A DNA stretch of 64,000 nucleotides from Gigaspora rosea (GCA_003550325.1 QKWP01001220.1:58623-122622); one strand, 5' to 3'. Shown: positions 35,690 to 47,700, counted from the stretch's first letter. The notes: generated by a model not told the origin, from the letters alone. Numbers and translations: made by a program.

Positions 35690-36788
35690 CTAATGCTTTG
35701 GTTGTCTTTCTTCAGCCTTTCTAATGGCTTCATACAATACGTGGGTGGCAGGTGGATGCGATGCAGGTTTTGCAGTTAAAAGTGCTTCAGCTGAGATTTC
35801 TTTTTCATAAAACTTGTGATTTGCATCCTTACGTTCGAAGATGATGGTACCTTCAAGTGATACGCCTATAAAAAAAAAAAAAAAAAAAAAAAAAATGAAT
35901 ATAGCATACATAATAAGAAAAGACAAACATATAAATGAAGGATAGAAAAAAAGAATACCAGCAAAAAGACCCTTAGACTTGCTATAAGAAAAGAGGGCAG
36001 CACCATCATAAACGGAGCCAGATACTTCACCTCCGAAACCAAGAGGACCAGCAGTTACTATAATAACAATTGAATGTAGAATTTCAATTATATGTGATTT
36101 ATTGAGAAATTATTAACTGTTAATATGAAAAAAAGGATAAACTTACTAGATAAACTTCCTGTATGGAGTGGGATGATGGAAGGATCATGGACGTTGTTAG
36201 ACAAAATAATAATAATGATGATGATAATAATAAACTATAAGATATAATCACCTCCTAAGGTTACATTTTCGCCATGAGAAAATGCCTTAACGGCTTCTTT
36301 GGTGTTGAGAACGATTAGAAAGTCGGTGACATCAGCACCAAATTGAGGACCAAAACCCTAATAAATATTAAGTGTTACTAAAGTTAGATCATTAAAGTCA
36401 GAGTCTCTTTAGTTGTTTGAAACTTACCACTCCACCGATGCTAATGCAGGATGGAAGAGACCAATCTATATCACAAAAAAAGATTAACCAATTTTGTATG
36501 ACAAATAAAAAAAAAAATTTTTCATTTATCTTACGTACATCCATCTTCGAGTCTATAAAATAAATAATATTTTACATATTTAGCAAAAAAAAATCAAATA
36601 TTACGCAAATATAAAGCAATTAATTATAAAAAATAAAATAAACTCACTTGGAAATAACCAAACCCGATCCGACGCGTCCAGACCATACGAAACCAGCTTT
36701 AACAACGGTGAAGATAGCTAAACCCTTTGCTTTATCAAAAACTTCTTTAGGAATTACATGTTCCAACCCTCCTTCAGTTTTTTCAGGG

Positions 36789-36826
<38 letters not shown>

Positions 36827-37036
36827 NATATATTCAATATAATTACCAGTAAAGCAATTCAAGATATTTGCAGCTTTTGTAACTTCAGAAGCAAAATCAG
36901 CCGGTAAAGGAGAATTTATGTTATTATTCTGTGCAGTTTTTGTTAGTTCTGCATTAACATCAGAAACTACTTTGGTAATTTGATTCTTTCCGTCCTCAAA
37001 AGTGGTTTTAAGTTTATTCATATAAGATTCAGTCAT
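35690..37036 (-). CDS. Ysc84/SYLF-domain lipid-binding protein with microexons
   Basis: Eight exons are inferred on the minus strand: 36847-37036, 36648-36789, 36539-36552 (14 bp), 36428-36465, 36252-36357, 36147-36158 (12 bp), 35959-36057 and 35690-35865. All have GT-AG junctions, and the total is 777 bp (258 residues). The product follows the SYLF (DUF500) domain end to end: HVIPKEVFDKAKGLAIFTV, AGFVWSGRVGSGLVISK, SIGGVGFGPQFGADVTDFLI, NVTLGG, ITAGPLG, SYSKSKGLFAGVSLEGT and IIFERKDANHKFY. Ysc84, Lsb3 and SH3YL1 use this domain to bind phosphoinositides and act with actin at endocytic sites. No SH3 domain follows, so this is a SYLF-only form. Intron 1 holds a poly-A/T run with one undetermined base at 36827. 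Confidence 0.9.
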
Positions 37037-37640
37037 ATTGATAGTTTTTTTTTTTTTTTAAAAAAAGTTAAAAAGTGAGTGACGATAATAAATGTAAATT
37101 CGAAAACTTTTTTTTTTTTTTTTTATGTAAACGTAAAATTCGAAAAGTTATATGGTTATTTTTTTAAAGAATAGCGTGAGAGAAATTTGAGGGCTATTTA
37201 TCTAAAATGAAGATATGTCAGATGTGTGGTTAATTAAGTCGCACGTGTTGTCAAAGACAAACATTTGTTATCAGATGGTTCTGTCGATGATTCCCTTTAT
37301 GAAACAATTTTTTTAACATGACGTAAAGGTAACACCAGGGCTGAATGACAAAAGAAAACGACTTTTCACATTTTTCACATTTTTCACATTTTGTGTGGCG
37401 AGATATTTTATAAACATTCGGTGACTGGGCGCGTCTTAGTTTTAAAACCGGACTGTTAACACAACATAATCATGAGTTATTACTCCGATCGGGAGTTATC
37501 CATAAATGATTAGCCGTGTATCACTTTATTGATCTTTATTTGATCTGCACATAAACTTTATCAATTTCATATTTTTTTTTATAATTCTGTTTAATTCTAT
37601 TAATTCTGTTTTTTTTTAAAAAAATTTCCGTTAGTTAACC
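37037..37640. promoter_or_regulatory. Divergent promoter region, SYLF gene / NDUFA1
   Basis: About 600 bp between opposite start codons. Visible words are a CACGTG E-box near 37242, a TGACGTAA cAMP-response-like site near 37319 and three tandem TTTTTCACA units at about 37366-37394. Which of these act is unknown. Confidence 0.45.
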
Positions 37641-37852
37641 ATGCCTGTTCCTTTTGAAGCTCTTATCCCATTAGGTGAATTAATTTCGGGTTAATAAGAA
37701 TATCTATTATTAAATTTCTAATTATTAAATTTCTAATAAAATGAGATTTTCAATATTTCAGGCATAATTGTTAGTATGATAGGAGTAACTGGTACATTAT
37801 TAAATTATACTAAAAGGATTAGACATGAAGGAAAGGTGATTTTTTTTAATAA

Positions 37853-37887
<35 letters not shown>

Positions 37888-38298
37888 TTTTTAAATTTAT
37901 CCCTGAATCGGAATAAGTCTGAATACTTGTGAAAATTGGTTGAATTTCTAATTTTTTTATTATCAGTTATTGCGTAATGCGTAATTTTTAATTATCATTT
38001 GTTTACTAATTATTACATCTTTTTCGATCATTATTAGCCTCCAAGGATTTCTTTAGATACTTGGGATACGCAGATGATGGAACGTGATAGACGATTAACT
38101 GGAAGTGCTCATCGTCAATCAGTTAGCGTGTTTTTTTTTTATATCCTTTGTCAATTTTTTTTATATATTTAATTAAAATAATTAACTTTTACTTTTTGTG
38201 GTAATTTTTTTTTTTTCAAGTCTAATCCAATTGCTCCAAAAGAATTTTCAACAAACAGTGTTTGGTACCTGACTACCAAAAAAGTTTTACATTATTAA
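37641..38298 (+). CDS. NDUFA1: NADH:ubiquinone oxidoreductase subunit NDUFA1 (MWFE)
   Basis: Four exons: 37641-37674, 37762-37835, 38038-38121 and 38221-38298, for 89 residues with every junction in frame and GT-AG. The product starts MPVPFEALIPLG, has a single hydrophobic segment (IIVSMIGVTGTLLNY), then SLDTWDTQMMERDRRLTGS and NPIAPKEFSTNSVWYL. These are hallmark residues of the MWFE subunit across eukaryotes. It is an accessory membrane-arm subunit of mitochondrial complex I, needed for assembly, with the N-terminal helix in the inner membrane. The C-terminus is a few residues longer than in mammals (TTKKVLHY). The gene is divergent from the SYLF gene and upstream of another mitochondrial gene. 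Confidence 0.95.
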
Positions 38299-38725
38299 AA
38301 AGAATGGCATGTCAGTCAAAACAATTATGTAATAAATCTATTAAAAAAAAAAAAGTTATGTAAATGTTATATAAAAAAGTTGTGTAGAAAATTGTAATTA
38401 TTTATTTTTATTTATTTTTTATTTATTTTTTATTTATTTTATTTATTTATTTATTTTTAACGTATAAAAAATGTCATCTTGCCGCGTTTTTCATGCCATA
38501 CAATGTTAATGCCTTTCTCTCATCCACAACATCTACAACATCTACAACACATGTATAAACGTGTATAATGTGACGTACAAGATGGTCCAATCGGATGTTA
38601 TAATTCTGCCCGGGTTCGATTGGCCCGAATTAAAAATAAGCTATATTTGATTAACAAACAAGTAAAGAAACATTACGTATCTTTTTTTTTTTTCGTGTGA
38701 ATTTAATTTCTTCGATAATTAAAAA
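38299..38725. other. Intergenic region NDUFA1 / bL33m
   Basis: Contains an ATTTATTTTT-type simple repeat at 38400-38460, a CATCTACAA triplication near 38523-38550 and a TGACGTAC word near 38571. It serves as the 3' flank of NDUFA1 and the presumed promoter of bL33m. Confidence 0.4.
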
Positions 38726-39153
38726 AGTGAGTCATATTCATGGTCATTATTATAGTCTTTGTATATATGCGTGTATTTTTATCCGAAATTAATTTTTTAA
38801 ATATTCTTTTCAAAAAAAAAAGTGGCAAAAAAAGCTAAAGCAAGGTAATTCAAATATATAAAATAATGATAATGACTTTTTTTGTGTTATAGTGTTTAAT
38901 AAATCAAGAAAACAAAAAAGAACAACAATAGTAAAACTCGTCTCGGCTGCCGGTACTGGTTACTTTTATACAAGAACTCGACCGAGACAATTACCAAAGT
39001 TATCATTTATTAAATATGATCCTATAAGTATGTCTATTTTTATTTTCATCTTTCGAAATTTTTTTTTATTTGTTACGATGTTGAATTTTTTTTAAATTAT
39101 TACAAGTTCGTAGACATGTATTATTCACTGAACAAAAAATCAGAGGATCTTAA
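38726..39153 (+). CDS. MRPL33: Mitochondrial ribosomal protein bL33m, possible split start codon
   Basis: The coding parts are 38823-38844, about 38921-39027 (an alternative acceptor gives 38909) and 39107-39153. The product reads AKKAKAR, TTIVKLVSAAGTGYFYTRT, LPKLSFIKYDPI, RRHVLFTEQKIRGS, a match over the whole length of bL33 of the large mitochondrial ribosomal subunit (about 58 residues). The codon before Ala-Lys-Lys is GTG, not ATG, and an in-frame TAA lies about 20 bp upstream. A donor-like A/GTGAGT at 38726-38732 and the AG at 38821-38822 would join A to TG and create ATG, so the start codon may be split by a 96-bp intron. A GTG start or a base-calling error is the alternative. Confidence 0.85.
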
Positions 39154-39256
39154 TGTAAATTTTTTATGATTTGAAAAAAAAATATATATTATATATATAT
39201 ATATTTTTTTTTTTTTTTTATATAATAAATGTTAATTAATCCATTCGTGATTAATA

Positions 39257-39703
39257 TTATACGTTATTGCTTTGTTTCTTTTGTTCCTCTTCTTTTTTCC
39301 TTTTCTCTGCAAGTCGCATTCTACGTAAATAACTTTATAAAATGTATATATCGTATTCCAATTCATATTTTAAATGAGATAAATGATTTAAGAAATTTAT
39401 CTAATTTATCTTTGAATATTTATCAATTACTTACTCATCATATTGACATTTTTCATATACGTGCCTCTCGTTTTCACATTTCCATGGCAAGTAATTGTTT
39501 TTATTTCGACATTTATTTAAAGGTATTAATAAATGTGCACAAAAATCTCGCCATTCTAGAGGAAGGTGTGCTTCCTCCATTTCTTTTTGCGTAGCAATCA
39601 TTACTATATAATAAAAATAAAAAAAAATTCATTTATATCATTTATTCATTTGTTAAATGTAAAGTTATGACTTACTGGGTTTTTCGTCGTCTTTGGATGT
39701 CAT
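39257..39703 (-). CDS. NDUFB7: NADH:ubiquinone oxidoreductase subunit NDUFB7 (B18)
   Basis: Three exons on the minus strand: 39676-39703, 39435-39603 and 39257-39332, for 90 residues. Donors are GTAAGT at both introns and frame is kept throughout. The product reads MTSKDDEKP, MIATQKEMEEAHLPLEWRDF, CAHLLIPLNKC, LPWKCENERHVYEKCQYDD, YLRRMRLAEKRKKEE. The two CX9C pairs (CAHLLIPLNKC and CENERHVYEKC) are the twin-CX9C fold of NDUFB7, imported through the intermembrane-space disulfide relay and placed on the outer face of the complex I membrane arm. The plus-strand reading frame across the same bases is a shadow. The gene is divergent from U1-C with 170 bp between start codons. Confidence 0.93.
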
Positions 39704-39873
39704 TTTCGTAAAGAAAGTCAGTTTTCGAAGACTGTCATATGTTTCATAATTATATCATGTGATCATAATCGTCCATTTTCTGAGCTTAATTTCTATATTT
39801 ACAAGCCACCCGAACTGAATATATAAGTTTCATTCGAGTTTGTATAATAATATTCAGTTTTTTCTTTGCCGTA
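39704..39873. promoter_or_regulatory. Divergent promoter region, NDUFB7 / U1-C
   Basis: 170 bp separate the two start codons. Visible words include ATCATGTGATCAT near 39755 (a near-palindrome) and ATATATAAG near 39820, which could serve as a TATA-like element for the plus-strand gene. Confidence 0.45.
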
Positions 39874-41003
39874 ATGCCCAAATACTACTGTGGTAAGTCT
39901 ACTTACGTACCTCTAAACCTCCCTGTCTTTTTTGTATTCATTCTTCTCTCTAAAAAAATTTTAGATTATTGTGATGTGTATTTAACACACGGTACGTGTT
40001 TATTTCATCTTTAATGGAAATAGTGATCCCACTTATAAAAACTAATAAAAACTAATAAAAATTAATAAAAAATTATTAATAATTAATAATAATTAATAAT
40101 AATTATTAATTTAAAGATTCGTCATCGGTGCGAAAAGCCCACAATAATGGTAAAAATCATATCATGAATGTAAGAAATTATTATGCTGGTATGTTATCTT
40201 TTTCCTTTTTCTTTCATTCTTATGTTCATATACAGTATATTCACCCTTTGATCCCTTTGATCGGGCAAAAAAAAAAAAAAACAACCAGAATTAGGCCAAG
40301 ATAAAGCGCAAGCAATTATAGATGAAATTACAAAAGCATATGAATGTGCCGGACAAGTCGGTAAGCTTTTGATCTAATTTTTATGTAATTTTTTTTTTAT
40401 TTTTTATGATATTTATAACATCGGATAGATATCTATTTATTGATTTCTTAGGATTTCCTCCTCAATATGGTTATATTCCTGGAATGATTCCTACTGTCGT
40501 TGCGCCAGTAGTTAATGCTCCTCCTTACGGTAAAATCTTTCATAAAAATTGGGATTTCTTAAATTACAGTAATTTGATTATATATTCTTTTAATACAAGT
40601 AGCTCAGGTTCCTCCTCCTTTAATGATGCGTCCACCGGTTGGAAATGGTGCTCCAGGTACTGTGGCCGCTTCTGTTCCTGTTCTTAATGCTCCTCCTCCT
40701 CCTCCTGTAATAGGTGGTCCTGGAATTGGTACTACTGTTCCACCTAATCAATTACCAGGTACTGTGGCCGCTTCCGTTCCAGTTCTTAATGCTCCTCCTC
40801 CTCCTCCTCCTGTAATAGGTGGTCCTGGAATTGGTACTACTATTCCACCTAATCCACTACCACCTACTCCGACCGGGATACCTTCTCCTCCAGGTGCATT
40901 ACCACCTCCAGGAGGTTCGGCTTCATTTAATGCTCCCAATTTACCGCCACAATTTCCACCCGGACAACCTCCTAGGGGTGTTAAAAGGCAGATGGAAGAA
41001 TAA
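39874..41003 (+). CDS. SNRPC: U1 small nuclear ribonucleoprotein C (U1-C)
   Basis: Six exons: 39874-39892, 39965-39991, 40117-40188, 40289-40360, 40452-40529 and 40603-41003, for 222 residues, all in frame. The N-terminus [20 protein letters not shown], then RKAHNNGKNHIMNVRNYY, is the U1-C C2H2 zinc finger (Cys6, Cys9, His24, His30). This finger stabilises pairing of U1 snRNA with 5' splice sites. A helix (AQAIIDEITKAYE) follows. The rest is Pro/Gly/Ala-rich low complexity. It includes two tandem copies of a unit of about 35 residues, PGTVAASVPVLNAPPPP followed by VIGGPGIGTT and PPN, and ends GVKRQMEE. The 5' exons are tiny (19 and 27 bp). Confidence 0.95.
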
Positions 41004-43790
41004 TTTTATTTTTATTTTGTTCAATTTTATCATTATAATACGTGTCTCACCTGATTCAACTTTATATAACTCATATGAGTCAATTCATTAAAAAAAAAAA
41101 ACTGTTAAATTGTATATCGAAAAAAAAAGATTTGAGGTCAGAATCACAATTATTATTTTTTTTTTTATTTTATCTGACTTGATCATTAAAAAAAAAAAGG
41201 GGAAAAAATCCCACTTAACTTCGCGTATATATGTGTATATATAAAGCTTAGTTTATGAAGTCTTTTCAACCATTCCGTTGCTTACGAGATCCATGTTTCA
41301 TTGGAGAATAAAGTAAGATTTATCATTGTATTGTAATAATATACCCAAATTTTTGTCAAAATTATTATTACATTTTTTATTGTTTGAAACTACATTACTT
41401 TCCCATATTTTTTTTGTTTGATAATGATAAGTTCAAAACTATATTCTAAATCATACTATTTTTGCATCCTGTTACTCGATCCTTAATTCTTACAGTAATT
41501 TCACTACTGATTATTTTGTTAACCATTTTCAATAAGAACACTCTTAATGACCCATGAGTTATCATATGGATATGATACTTCTACTGTACAAATATAATTC
41601 TGCAGATGGAAAATATAAAGGTATAAACTAGTAAGTATTTGTAAAAATGTATCGTAATAAAAACTCAATATAAATATAATTATGTATGTACCCGTATTTT
41701 TTTTGTAAAATGATAAAAAATCAGTTTATAAAAATCAGTTTATAAAAATCAGTTGATAGAAAATCAGTTGATTGTTTGTATAAAAGGTTTGTTTTTTTAT
41801 ATTGTACTTGATATTTATAAAAGTACTGTGAAATATAAAACAATCCTCAATTCTATGCTAGATACTGTATAATATTTAAATTAACTATCCAGTATATCTA
41901 TTTCTAGTACCCACATGGGTGAGTAAATGATAAAAGGTTTATATATATTTTTATAATTTTAATTGAAAAGGTAAGTATTCATAATCTAAAAACTACGTAT
42001 ATTTTGTTATCTATAAGCAATAGCAGGTAAATTTAATATACTGTTACAGTATTAGAAGAAGATCTTTTCATACGTACAGTATCAGTATCAGGTAAACCAA
42101 ACCATGATATCCTAATCTAGATAATCATGTACTTATTTCGAATTAGAAGCTTGTCTACAAAATTCGATCTTGAATTATATATGATTCAGTCTTTTGAATT
42201 AGAATATATTCCATATAAAATATTATAATCAAATTAAGCAAAACAAAAAAAACAGTGAATGGAAAGTTCATTATAGTAGACCAAGGATCCAGTTTCCACT
42301 ATCAAAAAGTTACAGCTTGCACCCAAGAAAAACAGTAATTAATATAACTTGCAATAAGGCACCAAAAGTTCTAATTAAACTATATGACAAATGCATAAAA
42401 ATCTTTATGTTAATAATAGCTCTCCTTCAAAATTACAATTTAGATTTTACTCGTTGCGATACTGATTGAATCATCAAACTTTTTTTAAGATTATAATAAA
42501 TTCATAAATTATTGAAAAATTGAACCATTGAAAAAATACTTGAGAATTTTTTAATAATGTATAGTTTTATTTTCTGTTACCCTCTTTATGGTATGATAAT
42601 GTCTGAAATCTTTGGAATTATCTTATGGAATTTGTGATATAATTTAGTAAATCATGTTTTCGATATCAGTAAATTATTTGATTTACTGCTGATTAATAAT
42701 AATGTACGAATTTATCATGTTGGTCTATTTAAAAATTTAAATTGATTTTTTTTTTTTTACATGCAAAATAGTTATTTGAATTGTTTAAAATATTCAACAT
42801 TTTTTAACAATTCTCGATTCAAATTCTATCATCTGCTAAAATGATTATTTGTAAAATTATTGTTGACCGAATATTATAATCAACACTAAGAATGACAGAA
42901 TCGGCACATTAGCTTATTACTGTCCTTTACAGAATCCTAATGTTCGGCTGTCTAATGAAACTCGCTTTGGACCAATTATGATAATATGATTTGAAAAAAA
43001 AAATAAAACAAATATATTATTATTTTATAGTATAAAATTTATCATACTCGCTAAATATTATTAATGATTTTATTATATATATTATTAAAATATCATCATA
43101 CTAATTTAATCTTATGCTACAGTAGAAAAATATTTTTTGCTCGCAGTAAACCACATGCTTTTTACGATTTGCTTTGATCACAGCAAATCACAAAATCAGT
43201 ACGACGACGCATGTGAAAGGGACTTTCGACACATTATGCATTTCGACTAAAAATAGTTACTTTTTTGATGTATCTGCATAAACACCTGAAGATCATATCA
43301 AAACGTAATTCGGAATTTTTTTTTTCTTTCTCCGCACGCGTGTTCAAATTTGTAAGATTTCACGCGTTTGTGTAATTAATATTGTAATAGTAGCCCCAGA
43401 ATATTTTCGTTATAAAATAAATTTTTTTTTTTTTTTATGCTTTAACTAATCACACGAATATCACAATTAATTCAAATATAGTCTTTCGGGACTCTTGATA
43501 ACTAATATAATCGTGTTAATAAACTCCAATAAGAAATAAGATCTAACTATGACCAATAGAAATCTATCATATGGGCGGATCTATTTCCGATGTGATGATC
43601 ACGAATCTCACGCTGATTGGTTATTCATTCAAATACACTAGTAAAATTTGGGTATTCGTAAAACCAACATAACTCTTCTTATAAATTATATTACGCTTAG
43701 AAATTTTATATTTATATTCAACAAGACTCTGGTTTTCGACATCCTAAACCCATTTTTTGTCATCCCAAACTTTTGCTAGTAACAATTCTA
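41004..43790. other. Intergenic region with no recognised gene
   Basis: 2.8 kb of AT-rich sequence. Present are a short tandem AAAATCAGTTTAT at 41716-41770, poly-A/T runs, and upstream of the next gene CACGCG-type words near 43336 and 43360. No protein, tRNA or rRNA signal was found. The last 220 bp carry the motif described separately. Confidence 0.4.
43569..43588 (+). promoter_or_regulatory. Conserved upstream motif ATATGGGCGGAT, copy 1
   Basis: ATATGGGCGGATCTATTTCC lies about 203 bp upstream of the ATG at 43791, in the gene's orientation. An 18/20 match lies 190 bp upstream of the gene at 51571-52125, again in that gene's orientation. A TGATGATC word follows within 50 bp in both. Confidence 0.55.
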
Positions 43791-44791
43791 ATGGTTAGAC
43801 CACGTAAAAACACAGGACCATGTGCAGTATGCGGCAAGAATGACCTTAAAGAAAAGTTTCGTGCATTGACGCCAGAACTTTTACCTAAAGCTATGCAAAG
43901 TCCTGCAGCTCCAAATTTAAAGATTGAACTTAGTTTATATGACCAACTATGCAATAAACATTATGCCGAACTTGTATTATTTGATTGGCGCCCAGGTTCA
44001 AATAAGAAAAAGCAAAAATACAGAACAAGTTCAGTTTATATTGTTGACCAAAAGCATACTGAAAACGAAAGTTCTAACAAACAATTCAATACCGAAAGTT
44101 GTTACCAAAACGATATAGATGAAGAAAGGGCATTCGAATGGTATTCGAAAGCCGCTAAGGGTGCGAACTTTGATGAACAATCAAGAGTTGGAAATTGACT
44201 TCAGAATAGAACAAATATTCATGAAAACGAAAAAAAGGCATTTGAATGGTACTTGAAATCTGCTAAAGGCAGAAATTCCAATGGACAATTAATTATTGGA
44301 AATTGCTACCAACATGGAATAGGCGTTCTTAAAAATGAGACAAAGGCATTTGAATGGTACTTAAAATCTGCTGGTGGTGGAAATCCCAATGCGATATTAA
44401 ATGTTGGAAATTGCTACAAAAATGGAATAGGAATTTCTAAAGATGAAAAAAAAGCATTTGAATGGTACCTGAAATCTGCCAAGGGTAGAAATTCCGATGG
44501 ACAATTAAATGTCGGGAGTTGTTATCAAAATGGAAAAGGTGTTCGTAAAGACGAAAAAAAGGCATTCAAATGGTACTTGAAATCTGCTGAAGGTGGAAAT
44601 TTAAATGGGCAATTAAGCGTCGGAAATTGCTACCAGAATGGAATAGGCATTCCTAAAGATGAAAACAAGGCAATTGAATGGTACTTAAAGTATGATAGTT
44701 GTGAAAATCTTGATGAACAACCCGCAATACTTAATGATAAAACAAATACTAGAAAACAACCATTTTCAAATATACAAACAACATCAGGATG
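43791..44791 (+). pseudogene. Zinc-domain plus Sel1-repeat coding region (one in-frame stop)
   Basis: ATG 43791 gives MVRPRKNTG, PCAVCGKNDLKEKFRALTPE, then LCNKHYAELVLFDWRPG, a putative C2-CH zinc module. From about 44090 the sequence becomes Sel1-like repeats of 36 residues: KKAFEWYLKSAKGRNS, QLNVGSCYQNGKGVRKDE and variants, six to seven units up to about 44690, then a short tail ending TTSG. A TGA at 44197-44199 stands where other units have the Cys of GNCYQ, so this copy is interrupted once unless the stop is read through. Sel1 repeats form helical superhelices that hold protein partners and are heavily expanded in arbuscular mycorrhizal fungi. The zinc module and the sequence just after this array appear to belong to one transposase-like family, so the Sel1 array looks captured. 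Confidence 0.7.
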
Positions 44792-47700
44792 ATATAAGCG
44801 ATTTGTTGTCCTTGGAAAAGATTTCGAAAAAGAATTTTCAACACTAATCACGCAACATCAATTTGTTATGGAAAATCAACAGCCGGCTGTCCATTTACAT
44901 AATATTCAGTTGGGCGTTGATAATAAAAATGTTAAGTTAAATTACCAACCATTTAATAAAGAAACGGAACATCTTAAGTTGGATGCTACTATCAGAGCAT
45001 GTAATGAGTCTTTACTGTCTCATGATAGTTATCGTAGATTGGCTGCTGTTGAACCTCAACTTATTCGAGAATATAAAGTTGCAGAACGAAGAATTGAGAT
45101 AACAAATATGATGAATGAAAAAATTCGAATTGAAACTTTTAGCATTGACGAAACTCAACCTAGTCTTGAACAATCAGAAATCAAAAATGGAGCTTATAGA
45201 TCCATCAAATCTATTCTAAGTGTTCTTGTTCCTATTTGGAAGCAGTCTTTTCCACCTACTCTTCTTCTAGGAGATATTAGGCTAAAACTTGGGGGCGACG
45301 GTCATAATGTAGGCCGCAAGCAAAATCATGTCATGATGACTTTTTGTCTTTTGAATGAGGATAAAAATGTTTTAAAACCGGATCATCAGTATTGGTAAAT
45401 TTTGTACTAGTTTAATTATTTAATTTAATTACTTATTAATTACTGTATAAGAGTGAAACTTGGAAATGAATATTTAAGTATTCATAATAGCAACTTAACC
45501 CCTTATAATCCTTTGGAAAATTTTGATTTGAAAGCCACCATGCAAACTTTTGAATCAAAAATGGAAAATCACACTATTTCAATATATCGAACTTTACAAA
45601 AACTGTTGGGACAATGATCCTACCATTCAACAAGCAATTCGCAATGCTTTAGTACAACTATTTCTAATAAAATTTTAAATCGACACAATCCTATTAAGAA
45701 TAGCGAAATTTACTTAAGTTATCATGACAATATAAACGGGCTTGTAAATTTATTTGAATTATGATATTATCATCACTTTATTTAACTAACACGATGAATT
45801 CAAATACTTTAGTACTGGACAATAATGCTTTCAAGAGTTTGAAAAAAGGCAACATATCTGCTGCTTTTGCTTTTATAGTTTGTGCTTTCTCTGCTTCTAT
45901 GGCTTTGTCAAACTCGGGATTTTTTGTTTGGTTTTCCTCGTTCTTTTTCTTTGGGTCAAGTTGGTTATAAGAGGTTACAGCCCGAAAGATGGTCTTGATT
46001 TTTCTATTGTAAAAGTGGAACCTAATTACTGAAACCCTCAACTCAACATGGGCATTGCTACGATTACTCTAGACAAATAGGGGTTCAATTTCCTTTTTGG
46101 CTTTAATTTTGGCTTCGGACAATATTTCGAACAATGCAAACTTTTCAAAGCATTAAAAATTTTTGAAGGAATTCTTAAAAACGGCCAACTTAATCTTAAA
46201 GATCAAGAAAGCTCCTGGTTTTTTTCATGGAGTAGAATTTTCTGAAACTTACGCACGTAAAATTACATGTAATGTAATTTATGTAACACAACTCTATTAC
46301 CGGTACATTTGCAAGAACACTGCTGACTCCTTTGAACCTTGAAGACTATAATCTTGAATTAGAAGAATTATGTTATTATATATCGGCATTCTATCAAAAC
46401 TAGGTATGTAATTTTACGTAACTTTGTATAATTTTGTGTAAGTTTCGGCAAATTGAAATTTCATATAATTGTAATTTTGAACACACGACATATGATCAAA
46501 TTTTCGCCGATTCAACTTAGATTGTACATTCAAATCAATGATGCAATAATACTGGCTGAATTTTTGTAGCTCTGATACTTTATGTATGACGTGGGGTAAT
46601 TACATGAAATTTTTTAATTTTCTGAAACTTACATAAAATTACATGTATATTGTAAAATTGTAATTTATGTAAACAACTCTAATCAAAACTGAAACATAAT
46701 AATTTTACAAATATTAGGAATTAAACCCGTCATAGTGAAAAACTTAAATATTTGCATCCGGGTTTTCACTCTCATGCATTTATTTATTATTTATTATTTT
46801 AATTATTTATTATTTAATTATTTATTATTTTAATTATTTATTATTTTAATTATTATTTATTATTTTAATTATTTATTATTTTAATTATTTATTATTTTAA
46901 TTTTATTAATTTAATTATTTATTTTTTATTTATTAATTTAATTATAAAAATTTTTATTACTTAAGCATATGTTTATATATCAGACAAGAAAAATACAATT
47001 CATTAGTGAAGATTGGACATATCTTTGAACAAGAACTATCAGATCTAAAAATAATGGATTTCTTGATCATGATGGTGTTCATTGGCCTGTAGAATTATTT
47101 TTTTGTGGGGATTGGAAATTCATGTACATAATTATGGGATTAAATGCCCCAAACGCAAATTATTTTTGTCTTTACTGTAATTGCAATGCGGCGTCACGGT
47201 GGGATATGGATCAAGTTTGAACTAACACAGGAAATTCAAAATGTAATCTATTGTATAATCATTATGTAATATATTATCAAATAAAATTAATAAAATTTGA
47301 TTATATGCTTTTAAATTTAATAATTTAATTAGGCACAAAAAAACCAGTTTTATTTTTAGCGATTGATCTTAAAAATTATATTCCCGATGAATTACACATG
47401 CTTTTGCGCATATCAGATATTTTGATGGAATGTTTGTTTAACGATCTGTTCAAAAAAAAAGAATTTGAAAAACAAATTAAACCAATTGTCGAGACAGCAT
47501 TTAAGAGCCTTTCAATACAATTTGAATTCTTTAAATCAGCAGGTAATAAATGGACTTGGACTTCGTTGATGGGCCCCGATAAAAAAAAAATGTTAGAAAA
47601 ATTTCCGGTAGCTCAATTTATTTCCGGTATACGTGGACAAAATATCGAACAATTATAGCGTGAATTTTACCGATTGTATAACATTTTACACCAATCACAA

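Noticed and set aside
38600-38625. GGGTTCGATTGGCCC as a possible tRNA B-box
   Set aside because: No matching A-box or cloverleaf upstream. It lies in the intergenic region before bL33m.
39229-39594. A 121-codon plus-strand reading frame
   Set aside because: It lies antisense to the three-exon NDUFB7 gene, whose twin CX9C pairs and splice sites explain the openness. The plus-strand product has no family-like features.
45761-46041. Overlapping frames on both strands, one with a Lys/Glu-rich helix
   Set aside because: Neither has splice-linked neighbours, family motifs or a start context. They sit in the broken transposase-like body and may belong to a foreign insert.
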